Shown: one piece after another, positions 9,116 through 19,500 of the stretch | Position numbering within the stretch: position 1 is the stretch's first letter | Layout: each line of letters starts with the position of its first letter | Assembly: GCA_030748635.1 (NCBI GenBank) | Contig: JASMLP010000101.1 | Span: 39,155 to 103,154 of the forward strand | Length of the DNA stretch: 64,000 bases | DNA from: Planctomycetota bacterium | GTDB taxonomy: Bacteria > Planctomycetota > JACQVV01 > JASMLP01 | Reading direction: 5' to 3' | Position numbers and translations under genes: made by a program | Notes under the pieces: generated by a model | What the model was told of the DNA's origin: nothing | What the model saw: the letters and a program-made list of their open reading frames with translations, nothing else | The model's database searches: none

Positions 9116-12067
9116 TTAACGCCTACTCATGATCGCAGCCTTCATCATGACATCAGCCACGATACCGGAGGCGACCTCACGCTCCTTCGGTTTGATATTT
9201 TTTACCATGCGGGGGTTTTCTTCCATGTAGCTCCGAACCGCCTGCTTGAGCTTACCCTTGGTCATCGGTGACGCGGAAACTCCAGCCTGCAACTTGTCGT
9301 GTCCCCAGCTGACCAGTTGACTCATATCGTCTTCGGAGATCCCTCGAGGCGGCTTGACCCGGAGCTTCCGGAGAGCGGCCAGAAAGCGCTGCTTTTCAGG
9401 ATCGACCTCACCATCCAATTCATAAATCTCGCCCACCTTGGGCATCGGTTTATCCGCTTCGGTACAGACACATTTCATGTCGTCTGCCCCGTTGTCTTCG
9501 AGACTCGACCGAACCCCAGTCGTCCCCACACTAAATGACCCAGAATTAACTCCACCTTGCGCGCCGCCAGGACTCTTGACCGCGGCACCCACCGGTATTT
9601 TGATTTTAGCCCCAGACTTCAATCCTTTCGCGTTACCAACATCCGCTCTGAGTCGAAAGTCTCTTCGGGTGTTACGAGCCTTCATCGGTCCGAAGGCGTC
9701 CTTGAAATTTCCCAAAGACATGGTGGATCGATTGTCCCAGTCCCTACGTATAGATTGGGTGGTCGGAAGTTTCTTCAAAAGTTTGCGAGTATTTTTAGGA
9801 CTTGGAGATTGCAGTCTATTCTCTGCGGCACCCACGCCGGAAGTCGACACCATATTGGTCGGAGATCCATCCACCGTCGCTTGAACCACGGAGAGGGTGT
9901 CGCCGATCTCACCGGGAACGTCGATCGTCACCAGTTCAGGCTGGTCCTTATCCAGTTGCATACGAACCTTTCGCAACAGTTGCTGAGAGGGCTCCTCGGA
10001 CAGAACATCCGTAGCCGTCCGACTCGCCGCCTTCAGGGTCAGGTTCCAGGTCTTTTTCTGCTTGGAAGATACCCGCAACTGCAACACGGTGACCCCGCGT
10101 TTGGCATCGTAGCGAGCGCTGGCGAGTTCCAGCTTCACCATCCCTTTATTGAGCACCTCGGATCGCTGGAGAACCACCCGCTTGACCACCATTTGAGTCC
10201 CGGAGGGATCGGTACGAACCACGGTCTTGGAGTACGGTTTTCCGCTGTTGAGACGTTTACGTTCGGTGGGGGAGAGAAGGCTGAGCAGCTCGTCGGGAAC
10301 CTCTCTTTTTTTGGCTTTTCCGGAAACCTCGAAGTGGAAGGAACGGCCTACGCCGACGATTTCGTTTCTCGAATTCCGCAATACCAAGCTTCCACGGTAC
10401 TTTCCGGAAGACAGGTTGCTCACATGAAAGCGAGTCGACGTGCCCTTGACCGGCTGTTTGATTTCGAGGCTTCGTGCGTTGGGTTCGAGCAAGAGGAGGT
10501 CGGCGCCGCGAATTCCATCCCCGATTTTCCGTTCCATGGTGAACTCGAGATCGATCGGCGACACCGGAAGGGGACTGGACTCCAACGCCTCCGCCTCGAC
10601 CGATTTGCCGTCCTTTGGAATCACCTGCGTCAATCGGGCGTCGAGCGTCCGGGCCGTTCTCTGGAAGGACTGTTTCTCGAACGGGATTTTGCCGTCGAAG
10701 GTCGGCCGAACCAGAGTGGTCGAGTTTGACTCAACGGAGGGGCGCCAATCGCCTATCGATTGACTGAAGAGGCCTGGCCCCGCGGAAACCCCCGTGTCCT
10801 GAGCGGCCCGCAAATAGGCCAAATCGAACGCGGCCGAAGGGGTGTCGCCGCTCGCGGCCACATCGTGTCGGGCCCAGGCGAGGCACGCTTGATACGCGAA
10901 ACTCGAACCGAAGACCAGAGACAGTTCGTCTCGCCAGGCTTCTCCTTTGGCGATCGGTTCCTCGGACCGATACCCGAGAGTCGATCCTTCGAGGAGAACG
11001 GGAAGATGTTTCTCCGCCATATCGGAAAGCCGGGCCTGAGTGATCGCGAGATCGGTGGGGCAACGGGGGTCGATCCGATGGGTAGGCAACTCGAGGGTCG
11101 CCGTCGAGCCCCCTGGCAGTCGAGCCTTCAGAAGAGTGGAACGATCATCCTGACGGGCGATCTTGACATCGTACACACCGACCCGAAGTTCCCAGGTACG
11201 AAGACTGGAAAAGTCGTCGGCGATATATTCGGCGATCAATCGGATGGCGTGACGACCTACAGGAAGGTTGTTGCTGGAGAGGATGACTTCCAGCGCGAGC
11301 ACCTTGTCCTTGTCCTCATTTTGCTCCACGACATCGAGCTTGAGTCCAGGATGCGATGGGGCGCTGATCTTGAAGGTCGAGGTCCGCAACATCATGGCCT
11401 CGGGACCCCGGAATTCCAGGGTGGTCAAGAGACGATCATCCGGCGCCATGGCGAAGTCGTATCCGAGGGCGTTTCGATGTTCCGCCGGAACGATCTTGTT
11501 CGATTTAATCTGATTTTCTTCGGCTGAGATCTGCAAGGCGGTGGACTGGATCCCGGGAAAAACGAGCTGGCAGGGACGAGCGTATCGAACCGCGCGCCCA
11601 TCGATCTTGTAGGCGATGTTCATGGTCAGATCGTGGCTGCCCCGAATCCCGTCAAATGTCCAGTCGATCCGGCGAAAAAGGACCGGTTCGGCCGAAGCGA
11701 TCGAATCGAGTGCCCAGGTCGGGGATACGGGCCGGCCCGTATCATCATCGAGTCGGACCTGGATCTCCTCGACCGCCTGACCCGCGCGAGCCTCGACCAT
11801 CACCACGCTGGAACTCTTGCCCGAAAGGTCGGTCACGATCTCGCCATCACCGGAATAGAGCGATTCCCGGTTCGACTCCAGACTGACGGTAATCACCGCG
11901 TCCTTGGCCTCGATCAAGTCTCCAGGCAAAGCGGCGAAAGTCTCCTCCACCTTTTCCACGACGGTTTCAGCCGTTCCGGATTGTTCGGTTCGGGTGGCGC
12001 AGCCGAGAACACCGCACCCGAGGAAAAGAAGGAAATACCCGCACCACGAAATAGTCTGATTCTTCAT
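9116..12067 (-). CDS. Large lipoprotein of unknown function (983 aa)
   Basis: The N-terminus is a lipoprotein signal with the lipobox VLGC (Cys23). The mature part begins with a Thr/Glu-rich linker. Much of the body (about 60-760) alternates short hydrophobic strands with polar turns, as expected for several beta-sandwich domains; I recognise no named domain. The C-terminal 220 residues are rich in Lys, Ser and Gly, with one CVC pair near residue 880 and a final helical segment. No catalytic motif is evident. It diverges from the outer-membrane protein at 12160 across a 92-bp gap, so the two may serve the same envelope structure. Function unassigned. Confidence 0.7.
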   Translation of the reverse strand: MKNQTISWCGYFLLFLGCGVLGCATRTEQSGTAETVVEKVEETFAALPGDLIEAKDAVITVSLESNRESLYSGDGEIVTDLSGKSSSVVMVEARAGQAVEEIQVRLDDDTGRPVSPTWALDSIASAEPVLFRRIDWTFDGIRGSHDLTMNIAYKIDGRAVRYARPCQLVFPGIQSTALQISAEENQIKSNKIVPAEHRNALGYDFAMAPDDRLLTTLEFRGPEAMMLRTSTFKISAPSHPGLKLDVVEQNEDKDKVLALEVILSSNNLPVGRHAIRLIAEYIADDFSSLRTWELRVGVYDVKIARQDDRSTLLKARLPGGSTATLELPTHRIDPRCPTDLAITQARLSDMAEKHLPVLLEGSTLGYRSEEPIAKGEAWRDELSLVFGSSFAYQACLAWARHDVAASGDTPSAAFDLAYLRAAQDTGVSAGPGLFSQSIGDWRPSVESNSTTLVRPTFDGKIPFEKQSFQRTARTLDARLTQVIPKDGKSVEAEALESSPLPVSPIDLEFTMERKIGDGIRGADLLLLEPNARSLEIKQPVKGTSTRFHVSNLSSGKYRGSLVLRNSRNEIVGVGRSFHFEVSGKAKKREVPDELLSLLSPTERKRLNSGKPYSKTVVRTDPSGTQMVVKRVVLQRSEVLNKGMVKLELASARYDAKRGVTVLQLRVSSKQKKTWNLTLKAASRTATDVLSEEPSQQLLRKVRMQLDKDQPELVTIDVPGEIGDTLSVVQATVDGSPTNMVSTSGVGAAENRLQSPSPKNTRKLLKKLPTTQSIRRDWDNRSTMSLGNFKDAFGPMKARNTRRDFRLRADVGNAKGLKSGAKIKIPVGAAVKSPGGAQGGVNSGSFSVGTTGVRSSLEDNGADDMKCVCTEADKPMPKVGEIYELDGEVDPEKQRFLAALRKLRVKPPRGISEDDMSQLVSWGHDKLQAGVSASPMTKGKLKQAVRSYMEENPRMVKNIKPKEREVASGIVADVMMKAAIMSRR

Positions 12068-12159
12068 CGCTTACATCCCCATGTCAGCTAACGATCACAT
12101 TTCAACTGAAACCCACCGCCTGACCTCTCCGCCTGGGTGATCCATCTCTTGGTTATCGA

Positions 12160-13719
12160 ATGAGTTGGAGTCGATTGACTCCACTCCCAATGGACCGTAG
12201 ACTTCGAGCCGTTTTGATCCTACGCAATACCGATCTCGGTCGCAACCACTTAGTTGTCCACACTTTCCTCGCCCTGACCCTCCTTGGCTGGGTGGGGGGA
12301 GGTCTTCATGCCCAGGAAGAGGAGAGCACTTCGGAGAGGAGACGCGAAGAAGAAAAGCGTCGAGAACTCGATCAAGCGTTCGAAAGCCGCCTGATGGAGA
12401 AAGAGCGAACGAGGGATATGGACGAACGGGATCTGCTCGCCGACCGTCCCTCTCTGGAGAAACTGATTGGTAGTGAACTGGACATCGAATATGGAGGCAT
12501 GCTGAACTCCACGTTCTTGCGTTTCCGGTCCGGAGGTTCGAACCGCCTCTATGAAAGCAACCTTCATCTCTGGGTCGACTTGCGGTGGAAAGGCATCCAC
12601 GAGATTTACGCCCGTGAATGGTGGTCCTATGTCCATTACGATTCGGGCTTGTTCGACGATCGCGATTCCAATACCGGGCCGCGAACGGATCAACTCTGGT
12701 ACCGATTGGTGCTGGATCGCGCCATCGAAAAAGCGATCGGCGCCGAAACCCCTTTCACTCTCGATTTGAGTGTCGGCCGCATTCATCAATATCTCGGATC
12801 CGGCTTGACTTACAATCGGGTCCACGAAGGGATTCATCTGGAAGGAACCTGGAAGAATCTCGACGCGAAGTTTTTTGCGTCCCGCAATCTTCCTCGCCAG
12901 TCGGATATCGACTCCTCACGCCCGAGTCCCGACAAGACCGACCGACGTTATTATGGAGGAGAAGTCGGGTGGAGTTTCCCCGTCATTCGTCCTTACGGAT
13001 TTTTCCTGATCCAGAAGGACCGGAATTCCCCCTTTCTAGACGAACAGAAATGGCATTACGATTCGGAATACTACGGGGGCGGGATCCTTCTCACCGATCT
13101 TCCGGTCGTGCCCCGGTTCCGACTCGAACTCGAGTACGTCCATCAGTTAGGAAGCGGAACGGGCGACGGTTCGCTCGAAAGCGACCCCATCGACGCTCAC
13201 GCGCTCATCTCCCGGATTTCTTACGAATTTCCGACCGAGTACGGTTCACCGACTTTTACCTTTTCGTATCTCATGGGAAGTGGCGATAGCGACCGACTTT
13301 CGGTAAGCAACGCGGTGGCCGGCAATCAAGCGGGAACCACGGATCGGTCTTTTCTTTATTTCGGCTTCGTGAGTACCGGATTTTCCTACGCCCCGACCTT
13401 GACCAACATCCACGTTCTCTCCGCCGAATGGAACTGGTGGCCTTTGGCCGCCTTCGACCTCGAGGACCGATGGGGGAGTCTGTCGATAGGAATCTCCGTT
13501 TACGGATACTGGAAAGATCGGGTCGACGGAGGAATTTCCGGAGTCAGTTCAAATCTGATCCGTCGTTACATCGGTCACGAATTCGACTTCTTTCTGGAGT
13601 GGGATGTGTCCTCCGATCTTTCCCTGTTTTTCGAATACGGGATCTTCTTCGCCGATGAAGCTTTTGATGTGGATGGAGAATCCGCCTTCCTTTCCACTGG
13701 GGTCACTCTCAAATTCTGA
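12160..13719 (+). CDS. Probable outer-membrane beta-barrel protein
   Basis: A signal peptide with a hydrophobic core (VVHTFLALTLLGWVGGGLHAQ) is followed by a short charged coiled coil (EEESTSERRREEEKRRELDQ). Then come alternating amphipathic strands rich in Trp, Tyr and Phe, ending in a terminal Phe (STGVTLKF), the usual C-terminal signature of barrels inserted by BAM. The domain from about 105 onward resembles alginate-export or porin-like barrels, but I cannot name a family. The ATG at 12160 is the longest option; the ATG at 12190 fits a signal peptide equally well. It heads a run of four co-directional envelope genes. Confidence 0.65.
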   Translation: MSWSRLTPLPMDRRLRAVLILRNTDLGRNHLVVHTFLALTLLGWVGGGLHAQEEESTSERRREEEKRRELDQAFESRLMEKERTRDMDERDLLADRPSLEKLIGSELDIEYGGMLNSTFLRFRSGGSNRLYESNLHLWVDLRWKGIHEIYAREWWSYVHYDSGLFDDRDSNTGPRTDQLWYRLVLDRAIEKAIGAETPFTLDLSVGRIHQYLGSGLTYNRVHEGIHLEGTWKNLDAKFFASRNLPRQSDIDSSRPSPDKTDRRYYGGEVGWSFPVIRPYGFFLIQKDRNSPFLDEQKWHYDSEYYGGGILLTDLPVVPRFRLELEYVHQLGSGTGDGSLESDPIDAHALISRISYEFPTEYGSPTFTFSYLMGSGDSDRLSVSNAVAGNQAGTTDRSFLYFGFVSTGFSYAPTLTNIHVLSAEWNWWPLAAFDLEDRWGSLSIGISVYGYWKDRVDGGISGVSSNLIRRYIGHEFDFFLEWDVSSDLSLFFEYGIFFADEAFDVDGESAFLSTGVTLKF

Positions 13720-13730
13720 GCTACTCTCGA

Positions 13731-14750
13731 ATGTCACGCCCATCCACAATTCGCTCACTTTTTTGCTCTTTGACGACCCCGTTCGTCTTTCTGGCGATTC
13801 TTCCTTTTTCGGGAGCTCAGGAGCCCGACACCCAGGGGTGGTTACTTCGGTTTCAGGAAAAAGCGATCATCAATCGGGGCGACCTGGTCCGAGCGGGAAC
13901 CATCCTGGCCCGTGGAGGCTGGGGGCCGTTCGATTACCAGGCCTGTCAGTCCATTTTATTGGAAAAAGGGTGGATCCAATCGGAACGTGAGGAATTCGAA
14001 CCGGTCAACCGAGGTGAACTCGCTCGCCTATTCTTCCACGCCTACTCGCTCCCCAGAACCTGGACGACCCTCTTTGGCATTACCGGTCGATACGCACTTA
14101 TGGAACTGGTGCACAGGCGCATTCTGCCGGGTGGAGGGGAATTCCGGTACGCCAGCGGTGAAGAACTCTTCTACGCTCTTCTCGAGGGGATTCGTCTTCT
14201 TTCTCAAAAGGACCGGGAAGCACCTGAACAGTTTCGCATTCGACGAATGGAAGGGGCCTGTCGCGTGGAGCAAGATGGCGTCCTGAAAACGATCGGTGAA
14301 GGAGACCCGATTCCATCTGGAGTATGGATCGAGACAGGACCGGACGGTCGGCTTGAACTGCTTTCCAGCAAACATCTCCTGGTTGAAATCGGGGCATCCA
14401 CTCGGATCCGTTTTCTGGTCACAGCCCGAAATAAGTCCCCCCAGCGACTGTTCGAAATCGATCTGAATCGCGGGAAAGTGGGGCTCACCGATTACAATCG
14501 ATTCATCGTGGGGTCCGAGGCCCCGTATTTCTTCTGGATGACCTCACTGTACGGAGTGGAGATCCTGAGTCGCCCCGCGTTTGAACTTCAGATCTCGGAA
14601 GAGGGATCGATCGAGGAATATGAATCCGCCACCGAAAGCCTTCTCGAGGAGGTCCGCTCCATTCTGGAAAGTTCCCGGTCCGGCCTCCTGACACCTTCCG
14701 AAGGCGCGCGACTCAAGGAACTCTTCGCCAAAGAATTCCTGGGCTCTTGA
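13731..14750 (+). CDS. Secreted protein with a FecR-like domain
   Basis: A signal peptide (FVFLAILPFSGAQ) precedes a domain of about 110 residues whose alternating pattern (NRGDLVRAG, NRGELARLFFHAY) resembles S-layer-homology or peptidoglycan-associated helices. The middle (about 175-270) has the FecR-type pattern V.QDGVLKTIGEGDPIPSG followed by an ETGPDGRLELL beta segment. The C-terminal helix (ESATESLLEEVRSILES) may be a coiled coil. It starts 11 bp after the outer-membrane protein gene. FecR-like domains in secreted proteins of this kind are thought to sense or scaffold at the envelope; the role here is inferred only from context. Confidence 0.55.
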   Translation: MSRPSTIRSLFCSLTTPFVFLAILPFSGAQEPDTQGWLLRFQEKAIINRGDLVRAGTILARGGWGPFDYQACQSILLEKGWIQSEREEFEPVNRGELARLFFHAYSLPRTWTTLFGITGRYALMELVHRRILPGGGEFRYASGEELFYALLEGIRLLSQKDREAPEQFRIRRMEGACRVEQDGVLKTIGEGDPIPSGVWIETGPDGRLELLSSKHLLVEIGASTRIRFLVTARNKSPQRLFEIDLNRGKVGLTDYNRFIVGSEAPYFFWMTSLYGVEILSRPAFELQISEEGSIEEYESATESLLEEVRSILESSRSGLLTPSEGARLKELFAKEFLGS

Positions 14751-14762
14751 CTCCCGGTCCCC

Positions 14763-14791
14763 TTGTTTCATCGCACGGGTAGCGTTATCCT
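14763..14791 (+). promoter_or_regulatory. Possible promoter ahead of the Lys-rich secreted protein pair
   Basis: TTGTTT (14763-14768) and TATCCT (14786-14791) are separated by 17 nt in the 117-bp gap before the gene at 14868. This is a moderate match to sigma70 hexamers. It would leave a leader of about 70 nt. Confidence 0.35.
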
Positions 14792-14867
14792 ATTAGAGTC
14801 CATCCATGTATAGGTCCGCACTAAGGCCTTTACATCCCTAGAGTGTTCTTGAAGTTAGGTAATAGAA

Positions 14868-15446
14868 ATGGTCCATTTCCGTAGGCTCCTGATTCCAGTT
14901 CTCATCTGCTCGATTGCGGGAATCGCTCCCTCTCAAGAATCCGATCCCAAAGAGGGCGCGACACTTACTCAAAAGGCGATCAACAAGATCCCCGCGACGC
15001 CGCCCAAATCTGGACCCGCTCAGCTCCAGAGCGCCTTGCAGTCGCCGTCTTCCCCTTCTCCGGTCAAGAACACTTCGCTCGCCTCACCCCGAGAAATTTC
15101 GGAAGCGCAAGTGATCCGGTCTCCGAAAGAGTTCCCTTCGCAGAAAGTGGGGGAGTACCCTCGGGCCCAATCTCGCAAATCCACCACTCAGACCCGGTCC
15201 TTGCGCACGCGTAAGGGCAAACAAGGGGCCGGAACCTGGAACGACCCCAACTCGAATAAATACAAACACGCCAGCAACAACCGTGTCAGCTCTTCCAGCG
15301 CGAAGGCGACCGCTGCGACCGCAAGTCCGAGCAGCTCCTCTTCGGGACAGATACAAGCTCAATCCAATTCGACCGCCAAACCGGGATCCGTGAAGACCCC
15401 GACAAAAGAGAAAGAACTGCCCGGTAAAAAAGGAGAAAAACGATGA
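14868..15446 (+). CDS. Secreted Ser/Thr/Pro/Lys-rich protein, unknown
   Basis: 192 aa with a signal peptide (LLIPVLICSIAGIAPSQ). The mature part is low-complexity and basic, rich in Ser, Pro, Thr and Lys, without predicted globular structure, ending in a KKGEKR tail. The stop overlaps the start of the next gene by 4 bp (ATGA), so the two are coupled. No family recognised. The composition suggests a cell-wall or polyanion-binding linker protein. Confidence 0.5.
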   Translation: MVHFRRLLIPVLICSIAGIAPSQESDPKEGATLTQKAINKIPATPPKSGPAQLQSALQSPSSPSPVKNTSLASPREISEAQVIRSPKEFPSQKVGEYPRAQSRKSTTQTRSLRTRKGKQGAGTWNDPNSNKYKHASNNRVSSSSAKATAATASPSSSSSGQIQAQSNSTAKPGSVKTPTKEKELPGKKGEKR

Positions 15447-16279
15447 GGTCTGTACTGTCAGGAATTCTCTTTCTCGTTGTGGGGACGATCGCTTCCCACC
15501 CGGCCCATGCGCAGGCGCATTTGAAAAAGGGCTCAGCAACCATTGAGAGTGGTGTCAAGACGGTGAAGCCCACTAACAGTGACAAACATAAGTCGAAATT
15601 GGAGCGGTTCGAAAAAAAACCGTCCGTACCTGTCAAGGTTCCGCGAAGATCCGCAAAAAGGCCGGTCAAACCACCCAAGAAGGCGAAAACGGTCCGACCC
15701 CAACCCAAGCCCCGAACCAGGACTCCCATGCCGTCACGCGCGAAGGTCCGTCCCACCGATTCTCGTCCTCGAGAGCGGGCGAAAGAAGTGACTCCTCGGG
15801 TTCAGGTTGCAACAGACAAAAGCCGCTCTTTGGAGAAGAAAAAAAAGGAATTCGTCGGGCTGTATAGGCAAAAGATGGGTGATTCAAAACCTCCTCCAAA
15901 GAAACCGCCAATACGGATGATTTTCACTAAAAAACCTGCCCCGAAAAAGCCAGATGTAGTGAAAGTGACGAAAGATAGTGTCGGCGCTGACAGTGTCAAC
16001 ACAGATGGGGCGAAGAAGCAGGAATCGATCAAAAAAGAACAAAAGGTTTCCAAAGAAGCGGCCCGGGTTGTAGTCGAGAGAAAAAAGGCCGTGGCCGAAG
16101 ATTTGAGGAGGAAAGAAGAAGTTATCGCCAGGGAACAAGCTCAGAAGAGAGCGGTTGAGGCCCAAAAGAAAGCGGAAGAAGCTAAAAAGAAATCGGAAGA
16201 AGCCAAGAAGAAAGAAGAAGAAGCCAAGAAGAAGAAAGAAGAGGAAGCTAAGAAGAAGCCCCCTCCCAAAAAACCTTAG
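15443..16279 (+). CDS. Secreted Lys/Glu-rich coiled-coil protein, unknown
   Basis: 278 aa with a signal peptide (GILFLVVGTIASHPAHAQA). Residues 30-150 are basic and Pro-rich. From about 190 to the end is a Lys/Glu/Ala-rich helix with repeated EEAKKK units and a PPPKKP end, reminiscent of the TolA or TonB periplasmic spacer but without their membrane anchor or C-terminal domain. It is translationally coupled to the preceding gene. Short EEAKKK repeats in the DNA (16150-16260) may vary in number between strains. Confidence 0.5.
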   Translation: MRSVLSGILFLVVGTIASHPAHAQAHLKKGSATIESGVKTVKPTNSDKHKSKLERFEKKPSVPVKVPRRSAKRPVKPPKKAKTVRPQPKPRTRTPMPSRAKVRPTDSRPRERAKEVTPRVQVATDKSRSLEKKKKEFVGLYRQKMGDSKPPPKKPPIRMIFTKKPAPKKPDVVKVTKDSVGADSVNTDGAKKQESIKKEQKVSKEAARVVVERKKAVAEDLRRKEEVIAREQAQKRAVEAQKKAEEAKKKSEEAKKKEEEAKKKKEEEAKKKPPPKKP

Positions 16280-16512
16280 TGGATGTTCCGCGGGGGACAA
16301 AGGCCTCGATCGAATTCGCACAGTACACCGATGGGCTGAAAAGAGGACGCAATTTCCGGGGACGAAGCGACTCACCGTTCGAGAACCCCGAACCGAGTCG
16401 TTCTCGATTCCCGTCGTTGGGCGGCGAACCGGTCGACGGCAAGGCCCTTCGCAAAATCCCGATTACAGGGTATCTTTTGGATTCATAAAGTCCGTCTTTC
16501 CTCTCAAATCAT

Positions 16513-19500
16513 GTGGATGATGGACATTCGGACACATCGATCGGTTTTTTCGTCTCGCAAGTCCCTCCTGTCCTCTTTACTTTCGGGAGCACAAATCTCT
16601 TGGCCCTGAGTTGCATGCATTGCGGTCCTCTCTCCGAGGAAGTCGAAGGCGTGATCGATTGCCCGATGTGTGGGGCCCCTCTGATGGTTGTTTCTCAAAA
16701 CATCGCCCCGGAGAAATCGGCCGGGGTGGATGACGACTGGAACGAGACTCAGGGAGCGACCGTGATCGATCGAGAGCCCTCCATCCTCGAGACAGACGAT
16801 TCCGGCACGGACCTCTTCGATTCCGACTCCCTGACCGATTCCGAACCGACCGGATTTTCCGCGATCGATTCCGGGCAGACCATGCTTGAAATCGGAGAGG
16901 ATGGCCTTTCCTCCTCCGGTGAGCCTGGTGACTTCACGAGTCTCGCAACAATGATCGTGAATCCGGAACACCAAGATCTCATCGATCAAGCACAATCGAT
17001 CGGCCTCCTCGATGAGAGTCAGAGAGACCTATTGGAAAGTCGATTCGAGCAATCTCCCGGCTGCAGTCTCGAGGAAGCGCTCTCTATCTTGCAGATCGAC
17101 GAAAATCAGCGGGAGGCTATTCGCAATCTGAATGCCCAGGCGAAGCCGGACACCGGGCAGTGGGAACGCGCATCCACTCATCTCTCCAAGGAGCAACGCC
17201 AGGATCTTCTGGTACTCAAAACGCTTCTCGACAGAGGGCAGGTGGATCTCACACAGGTCAATCAGATCCTGTCCCAACTGGTCGAAGGAAAATCCAAACT
17301 GCTCGATCTTCTTCAACTCCAAGGGGTACTCGACAAGCAAAACAGTCAAACCCTGCACGAGGAGATGGCCACCATTTCGCCGGATCTGGCCACCAAGTCT
17401 TTCGCCGACCTCATGGGGCGCTATACGGTGGTGACCACCGGCAATAAAATCACACTGCACGACAAGGCCAATATCCAACTCTTTGGCCCCTATGAAGTGC
17501 TCGACGAAATCGCCCGTGGCGGCATGGGAGTCGTGTACAAGGCCCAACACACGGTACTTGGACGGGTGGTCGCACTGAAAGTGATGCTGGCCGGAGATAC
17601 CGCTCATCCGGAAGAGATGGCGCGCTTTCAGAGAGAAACCCAAGCCACAGCTCACCTGGACCATCCCAATATTGTCCGCATCTACGATGTAGGACAGCAG
17701 GGGGAGACCCCTTATTTCACCATGGAACTCGTCCGCGGATGTTCACTTGAAGCCATGATTCGAGATGACCGCCCCGGAGTTTCCAAAGCCATCGACATCA
17801 TCAATCAACTGGCCCAAGGTCTCGCCTACAGCCACGCCGAGGGGATCATCCACCGCGATCTCAAGCCAGCCAACATCCTCTTCGATGAGGAGGGGATTCC
17901 CAAACTGACAGACTTCGGTCTGGCCAAATTCGTGGAAAGCGAGACCAATCTCACCCGGAGCGGCGCCACCCTGGGAACGCCCGCTTACATGAGCCCGGAA
18001 CAAGCTGCCGGCGATGGGGATCGGTTAGGCCCACTTTCCGATGTTTACTCCATGGGAGTCATTTTTTACGAGATCCTCACGGGAGAGAAACCCCATAAAG
18101 GTCGATCTTTCGCGGACCTTGTGGTGCAAATCCTCAACAAGGAGCCTCCCAGACCCCGCTCTCTCAACCCCTCTATTCACCCCGACGTCGAGACCATCTG
18201 CCTCAAGGCCATGGCCAAAGAGATGGACCGACGATATGAGTCTTCGCAGGCGTTCGCCGAAGATCTTGAAAGATTTCGTGACGGCCGCGCCATCGAAGCC
18301 CGGGCCCCAGGAGCGGTCTACCGTTTTTCTCTCTGGGTTCGTCGAAACAAAGTTTTGGCAACCGTGATCGCCCTGGCCATTCTAGCCGTCGTTTCCGTGG
18401 GAGGAGTCTTCGGCGCCAAAGCGATCCAGGAAACTCGACGACGCCGTTCCCTCGAAGAGGCCCAGGCTCGATCTGCCCTCGAAAAGGCTCAAGCTTTTGA
18501 ACGTCGCGAGAAATCCCAGGTCTTCTTCGATAAGGCCCTTCTTTATCAACGTCGAGGTCGGGCCGAACTCGCTGTCGACTTTTTCCGACGGGCGGCCCAG
18601 GCCGACCCCACCTACGATCAGGCGTTCCACGAATCCGCACTCGTGCTCAAGGCCATGGGCCCTTCCCGGTACCCTGAAGCGATTCAAGAGCTTGACAAGG
18701 CGAACCGCGCCGCACCCCATAAGACGTCGCACCTTCTGGAGCGAGCATCGATCCATCAGCGTCAGGACGACTACAAAAAGTCCCTCAAAGACCTTAACCG
18801 GGTACTGCAAATTTCCCCTGAGGATCCTGAAGCTCTGACCAATCGGGCATCGGTCTGGCTGGCGATGGGGGACACTTCTAACGGGCTCAAAGATCTGGAA
18901 TCCGCTCTTTCCCAGCGACCTGATCTTCCTCAGGCACTCTACAACCGAGGCGAAATTCGTCGGTCCCAGTCGAACCCGTCGGCCGCCCTTGCCGATTATA
19001 CTCGCGCCTTGGAAATCGAACCTGGATTTTACGCCGCTCGTTACGCTCAAGCTCGTACATACTTCGAACTAGAAAATCAGGAACTCGCTCGTCGCGCCGT
19101 GGATCGAGCCATCGAAGATGTTCAGAAGATTCTTCAACGCAGTCCGTCTCGCCGAGCCCAGGAGATCTTCGACAAATCGCTTCTCCTGCGCAGCACGATT
19201 CGAGCGGAAGCGGGAAAAATCGCGCAGGCGCTTTCCGACCTGGACAAGATCTTGGCGTTTGATGCCAACCGTCTCGATGCACTGCGTAAACGCTCGACTC
19301 TCTTCGAAGCCTGGGGAAGACTCGACGATGCGATTCGAGATCGTCGCCATATTCTTGGACTTCTGAAGGAAAATGACACCACGGACCGTATCGAACTGGC
19401 ACGTCTTCTCCTTGCTCGAGATCTCAACGACGAAGCCGCCTCCATCCTTGCCGACCTGCCGAATTCGATCTCTTCACAGCCCTTTGTTATCGTTCTCAAA

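Noticed and set aside
9557..10729. Plus-strand open frame (390 aa) within the large lipoprotein
   Set aside because: Antisense to the lipoprotein; no signal peptide or recognisable domain.
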